Positions 60,201-64,000 of a stretch of 64,000 nucleotides of DNA are shown here, piece by piece (positions within the stretch are counted from its first letter, which is position 1; each line of letters opens with the position of its first letter). Source of the stretch: Nematostella vectensis (Eukaryota; Cnidaria; Anthozoa; Actiniaria; Edwardsiidae). A program made the position numbers and the translations under genes. The notes under the pieces are model-generated. The model was not told where the DNA came from, ran no database searches, and worked only from the letters and a program-made list of their open reading frames with translations. The stretch spans positions 1,240,001 through 1,304,000 of the forward strand of contig NC_064038.1 of the NCBI RefSeq assembly GCF_932526225.1. The letters are read 5' to 3'.

Positions 60201-62601
60201 TATACAGAACAAAGTAATAGGATTTTTAGACATAAGGTGTGTGTGTGGTGATGGAGCGATCTTCACCCAATCCAAACCCCTGTCTACAGTAGTCCTTTAC
60301 TTCTCATCATAATGTTCGCTTTTTCAAGTTGCTCTTAGTAGACCCTGTACCACCACACGTACCACAACAACATCTGTGTCAACACCGACTTCCTCCACGC
60401 CTACCACACAGCATCAGGTCACAACAACATCCGTGTCAACACCGACTTCCTCCACGCCTACCACACAGCATCAGGTCACAACAACATCTGTGTCATCACC
60501 GACTTCCTCCACGTCTACCACACAGCATCAGGTCACAACAACATCCGTGTCAACACCCAGTACTACAACACCTCCTCGTACTACATCCATCTCAACTACA
60601 AAGACTACGAGAGTGACTACTTCTACACCATCGGCAGTTACAACAGCGGTGACAACGGTAGTTAGAGGTTCGTTTCTATATAAAAAGGAGCCATTGCTAG
60701 GCTTTTGGCTGCCAAGTAACGCTAGCTAAAGTTTGCACTGAGCTTTACTTAACAAATAGATCTCATATTTTGTGCGTCTGTCCTCTCATAGATGCACAGA
60801 TGACGTCACAGTGTGGCATGAACAAAAAATATGCAATAAGTCGCAGAGATCTATTTGTTTTATACAACAATACAAATGTTTTCTTACTTTACAATCTAGC
60901 TTTTAGGGAACGTGCGCATGCTGACGCCGTGCGTGCGTTTGTTTTCTGATAACACATGGACCCTTGAACAGTTAGAGCGATCGATTTACGAGCGTCGTTT
61001 TTTAAAATCAAATATCTGCCTGCCAGATTTAAAGTCGTGGTTGAACTTTGACGCTTTTTGCTTTTAGCAGATTTATGTCATAATAAATGAAATTTTATGG
61101 AACTGTAGATCGCGTTGTTCGAGTCTACGTTATCCGGCGTGAGCTGATCTGGCTATGGTTTACTTGCGGCATTCTCGCCCACTCTGGTCTCATCCTACAG
61201 ACGGAATCCGGGAAGGAATATGTGTTGGAATATATGGATGATGGGAAGGCCCTTCTCTATCCAGCAAATTACAAGATTAAAAAGGGAGATCATCCAGGTA
61301 AAAAGTAAAGTAAGATAATAATAATCATCATCAGTTACGGCAACCAGATATAGTAATTTTATCATCATCAACATCATCACCATTATTTCATATAATCAAC
61401 ATCACCAAATAGTACCATCAAAATTGATTATCATTATCAAATAATCATTCCACCATCATATTCTTATCATCATCATCAACAACAATAACAAGGTAAATAT
61501 CAAACACAGCAACCGAATAAACAACAACGAAGCCACTATTAAAATAAACAACAAAACAGCAGTAGCAAAACAACAACCAACAATGACCATCATACCAACA
61601 ATAGAAACAACAAATATCATACTAACAACAAACATTACACTAACAACAACAACAATCATACCAGCAAAAACCATCATAACAACAATAGAAACAACACGTA
61701 TCATATAAACAGGCCTTCATTTAAACCGGCTATGCTGAATTGGGTGGCCTGCTCAAATAAATAAATAAATAAAAAAAAATAAAAAAAAAAAATGAATAAA
61801 TAAAATAAATGAATGAATAAATACATAAATAATAATAACAACTATCATACTAACAACAACATTAACACTATCAACCACAATCATACCAGCAACAACCATC
61901 ATAACATCACCAACAATCATACTTACAACAATCATGTTTGTGGTTGTGTCCTGACCTACTGCATATTGTACCTATTTTTCTGGCATCTGTCCTCTTTAAC
62001 CCTAAAGTTATGCCAGTTCCCCTTAAATATTTATTCTGAATCTCTAAATAAAAAGTTAATAAGCTTTGGGGTAAATTTCCAATTTGTTGTTGTTGGTGGT
62101 GAACAACTAACATCAACTACCATCATACTAGCAATAGCAACCATCATATCATGTATTAAAAAAAACAGAAGGTGGCCGCAAAAGCAACAGCTCAAACAAT
62201 AAAAGCGACAAGAAAAAGCATACCAACAATAAAGGCCAACACAATAAGCGTTAGACTTCATTTATTATTGTTAAATTTCAGATGGTGCGACTTTTATCGA
62301 AATGCCCGACAAAGACGGAAAAGACCACGATTGGACAAAGCAGAACAAAGGAACTGCAATGCCAGCTGACATCGACGTCACTCCACAGGAAGCCCAGAGT
62401 CAGATGCAGAAGATCGTGGGCGACAATTACAACTTCCTGTGGAACAACTGCCATGCTGCACAAGAGGCTTTGAGGCTTGCCTGGGGTTTGAAGGTCGACA
62501 GAAAGCGACGGAGATCGGTGCGTTCTAAGGGGATTGATTTGAGGGAAAGGCGCAAACAGCCGCTATGGATGAGAAGGCACCAGATTGCTAGGAGTCTCTA
62601 A
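49206..62601 (+). CDS. Secreted EGF/mucin protein with C-terminal papain-like domain (long form)
   Basis: Twelve exons, every internal junction phase 1, give 637 aa: 49206-49272, 50357-50467, 51479-51604, 51871-51987, 54650-54766, 55098-55217, 55985-56098, 57600-57779, 59217-59330, 60329-60667, 61109-61297, 62282-62601. Order: signal peptide (1-22), eight EGF-like modules (about 23-355; the seventh is preceded by a Ser/Thr linker), a Thr/Ser/Pro mucin-like repeat (about 356-468, TTTSVSTPTSSTPTTQHQV), then the papain-like domain. Its expected catalytic residues are present: His493 in ILAHSGLILQTESGKEY and Cys588 in NFLWNNCHAAQEAL. The tail is basic and shares [10 protein letters not shown] with the minus-strand paralogue. 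Permuted papain folds include amidases, acyltransferases and peptidases; the substrate is unknown. Acceptor choice for the mucin exon (60329) was fixed by phase. This form skips the two chitin-binding exons at 53023-54212. Confidence 0.82.
49226..49516 (+). repeat. 47-bp minisatellite replicating the signal-peptide exon end and donor
   Basis: Six units with a 47-bp period. The first is the 3' part of exon 1 (gtattgtcacttgttctcgc ... gatcagtgcaag|gtttgt). Five further units follow in the intron, each with caag|gtttgt. Confidence 0.95.
50505..51070. repeat. About 39-bp TCGA-rich repeat
   Basis: Units around gatattcgacacctcgatac and tcgacaccttaaaacc; regular at 50760-51060 and decayed before that. 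Intron 2 of the plus-strand papain-like gene. Confidence 0.85.
52885..52943 (+). other. Signal-peptide-like open stretch with donor, lacking ATG
   Basis: The frame IYTKAFAFAVLVASIL is followed by a consensus donor (ttgc|gtaagt at 52943|52944) that joins in phase 1 to the first chitin-binding exon (53023). No in-frame ATG lies between it and the upstream stop; a CTG precedes Ile. It could be a decayed or non-ATG first exon of an independent chitin-binding gene. Confidence 0.35.
53249..53405. mobile_element. Small MITE-like insert
   Basis: Ends ggcgccatagggtcagtacg and cgtacttactcgcgcc are inverted around cagct/agctg. It lies in the intron after the first chitin-binding exon. Confidence 0.45.
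53404..53513. repeat. Roughly 15-bp repeat (gccatatcacaggc)
   Basis: About eight units of gccatatcacaggc. A single copy also flanks the left side of the adjacent MITE-like insert (53245), suggesting the array grew from the insert's target site. Confidence 0.8.
54701..55008 (+). repeat. 78-bp minisatellite replicating an EGF exon end and donor
   Basis: Four units: the 3' end of EGF exon 54650-54766 plus its donor gaaacag|gtttgt, then three further copies with equivalent junctions at 54844, 54922 and 55000. Each unit has an in-frame TAA after the donor (ggtttgtaac), so retention would truncate the protein. The last copy reads gtttctaac. Confidence 0.95.
55615..55820. repeat. Imperfect inverted repeat with C- and G-runs
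   Basis: tccataccccaccctattga with gggg at the left and cctcaatgg, a G-run and tatgga at the right are complementary; the inner parts (ggaattccccctc, aagaatttcc) are partly so. It may be a decayed hairpin element in an intron. Confidence 0.5.
56585..57597 (+). repeat. 23-27 bp pyrimidine-rich minisatellite ending at an acceptor
   Basis: About 40 units of tctgacttcatctcatcttt with ttg. The array runs up to the 3' splice site of the mucin-linked EGF exon: its last units grade into tctaacttcttctcatccaacag|. It therefore supplies an extended polypyrimidine tract. Confidence 0.9.
58566..59233 (+). repeat. 44-bp minisatellite replicating an acceptor and exon start
   Basis: About fourteen units of tttgactttgcag|gcttgtgcgag plus tacatgtatagatctatata. 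The last unit is the real 3' splice site and the first bases of EGF exon 59217-59330 (gcttgtgcgagttcatg). Upstream units contain the same AG and exon-start copy. Confidence 0.95.
61318..61930. repeat. Simple ATC/AAC-rich tract
   Basis: Low-complexity atcatc, aacaac and ataaataa sequence in the last intron of the plus-strand papain-like gene. No coding evidence. Confidence 0.8.
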
Positions 62602-63217
62602 ACGTCAAGACAAAATAGAATGATTCCACTCCATGGAGCATTGAAACTTTAATGGGCATAGGTGAAAAAGGATCCTTTACAGTGAACGCTTTAAACACAG
62701 CTATAAGCTCCATGTATAAGGATAGATCACAAAAGAACAAGGAGGAATAATACGTAGATAATGCCTGATTTTATTCTAATAATAAGTATGTAATGCTATT
62801 CTTGGAAGCAATCATATAAAGGAATATAGAATGTAGAGAATTTAAATAAATGGGAAGTTAATATCATATTTCAAATCGTAAGTTATATTGTCGTTATTTT
62901 GAGACACACAATAAAGTCCCCCATTTCTCGATTTTTCCAAATATATCCATAGTTAATTATAGAGTATCAAATAATGCTTAATTTGTTCTGATTTACACAA
63001 ACCGCTGTAAAAGGGATTCAAGCCAAACGTTTTCTAGGCAAAGTTACCTGCATTTATAAAGGGTAAATTCTTTTAACCCTTATTTATCCAAAAAATATCA
63101 GATAAAACATAATAGGTCAAGCTTATTTTAATGCCTGTACAAAAAAATCTATATACAGAATTGAAAACGATATATATTCTACTAAAAATTTCTTTAAATA
63201 CTATTATTTAGCCAATG
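62602..63217. other. Convergent intergenic region
   Basis: About 600 bp between two converging stop codons (62599-62601 plus, 63218-63220 minus). It contains the 3' untranslated regions of both genes; AT-rich with nothing else recognised. Confidence 0.6.
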
Positions 63218-64000
63218 TTAGCAGAATTGTTCACTGGCCCGTAGACTGATAATAGTCTGTAAAGCTCCTTCGACATCAGCATCCAACTCACCCTATTAAT
63301 GATTGAAAACAACATATTAATACAATCGCTCCTAGACCGCCCTAGACCGCCCCTCGCCCCTAGCGTAAAACAAGAATAATAAGCCTCGTCAGCTTTGGGT
63401 ACTCAATCTAAAGGATTACATGGCTGAAGAATCTCCCAATAAAAGCTTTTCATTTCAATTTACTAGTTCTTACAAAGTTATTTTAAGACGCCATTTTGTC
63501 ATCCAAGTGTGAGAAATCATCTGTTTCCATCTGCTGATTTGGAAAAAAAACTGTTGCGACATTTTAGATTGATTTTGGTAACTGAAGTATAAAACTTTGT
63601 TTTTAGATGATTATCTTGATATTTTGACACAAAATTTGTCTGCAATGTTTAATGAGAACAATAAAAAGGTGTAGCTGAAATGTAACATTTCGTATAAATC
63701 AACTATCATAACCGTACCTGCACGGCGCTGATCAGGTGGATTCGATACATGTTGATCCTACGCTCGTGTTCAGCCTCGGCGCTCTGAAAGATAAAACACA
63801 ATATGTCAAATACTTAGTCGTAACAAAACACACGTCATATAATTACTCGCAACAAAATGTCAAATTATGTCAAGCTTGTCTGTAGTTTTCCTAGCCATGC
63901 CACCTAGTTATTCTACTGCAGCTTGTCTGTAGTTCTTTCAAGGCATACCACAGTACTCACCTTGATCTGTTTACGGAGTCTGTTTACTTCAGATTCTAAG
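63218..64000 (-). CDS. C-terminal exons of a coiled-coil protein (partial)
   Basis: Three exons in phase 0 on the minus strand: 64000-63961 (continues beyond the window), 63783-63718 and 63292-63218 with a TAA. They encode LESEVNRLRKQIK, then SAEAEHERRINMYRIHLISA with VQ, then GELDADVEGALQTIISLRAS with EQFC. The heptad-like charged pattern and the short tail resemble the ends of long ankyrin/coiled-coil proteins such as RAI14, UACA or ANKRD24; this match is from memory of the pattern and is weak. Each splice site is canonical (ttttatctttcag|agc, caag|gtgagt). Confidence 0.7.

Overview
The window is animal nuclear DNA: small exons with GT/AG introns, large AT-rich introns, and an unusually heavy load of tandem repeats. 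The gene set (a DEG/ENaC channel, a TRAF-like RING/MATH protein, a HINT1-type nucleotide hydrolase, and secreted EGF/chitin-binding/papain-like proteins) suggests an invertebrate metazoan, most likely an anthozoan cnidarian. That assignment is inference. Exon models were built by hand from splice sites and reading phase.

Layout. 1-7466 (minus): a nuclear, BAH-like protein gene whose main intron holds a 4.3 kb satellite. 8011-9438 (plus): a complete three-exon HINT1. 9491-13379: repeat-bearing intergenic DNA. 13380-22977 (plus): an 11-exon DEG/ENaC subunit of 520 aa whose introns are largely minisatellites. 23495-25310: a 34-bp array. 25881-34235 (minus): a five-exon TRAF-like gene (372 aa) whose last intron contains a 3.4 kb DNA transposon. 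34287-38459: a terminal-inverted-repeat element, a tRNA-derived SINE and small repeats. 38460-48145 (minus) and 49206-62601 (plus): two head-to-head paralogues that pair a signal peptide and EGF repeats with a C-terminal permuted-papain-like (LRAT/NlpC-P60/PPPDE-like) domain. The plus copy adds mucin-like and extra EGF exons, and has an early terminal pair of chitin-binding exons that would yield a short 267-aa protein. 63218-64000 (minus): the last exons of a coiled-coil protein.

The most striking pattern is not one gene. At least seven minisatellites start exactly at an exon-intron junction, and every unit carries a copy of the exon edge plus its 5' or 3' splice site (units of 23, 27, 44, 47, 59, 74 and 78 bp). 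This happens in four genes on both strands. The other leading finding is the papain-like paralogue pair, in which one copy has the predicted catalytic His as Tyr while keeping the Cys.
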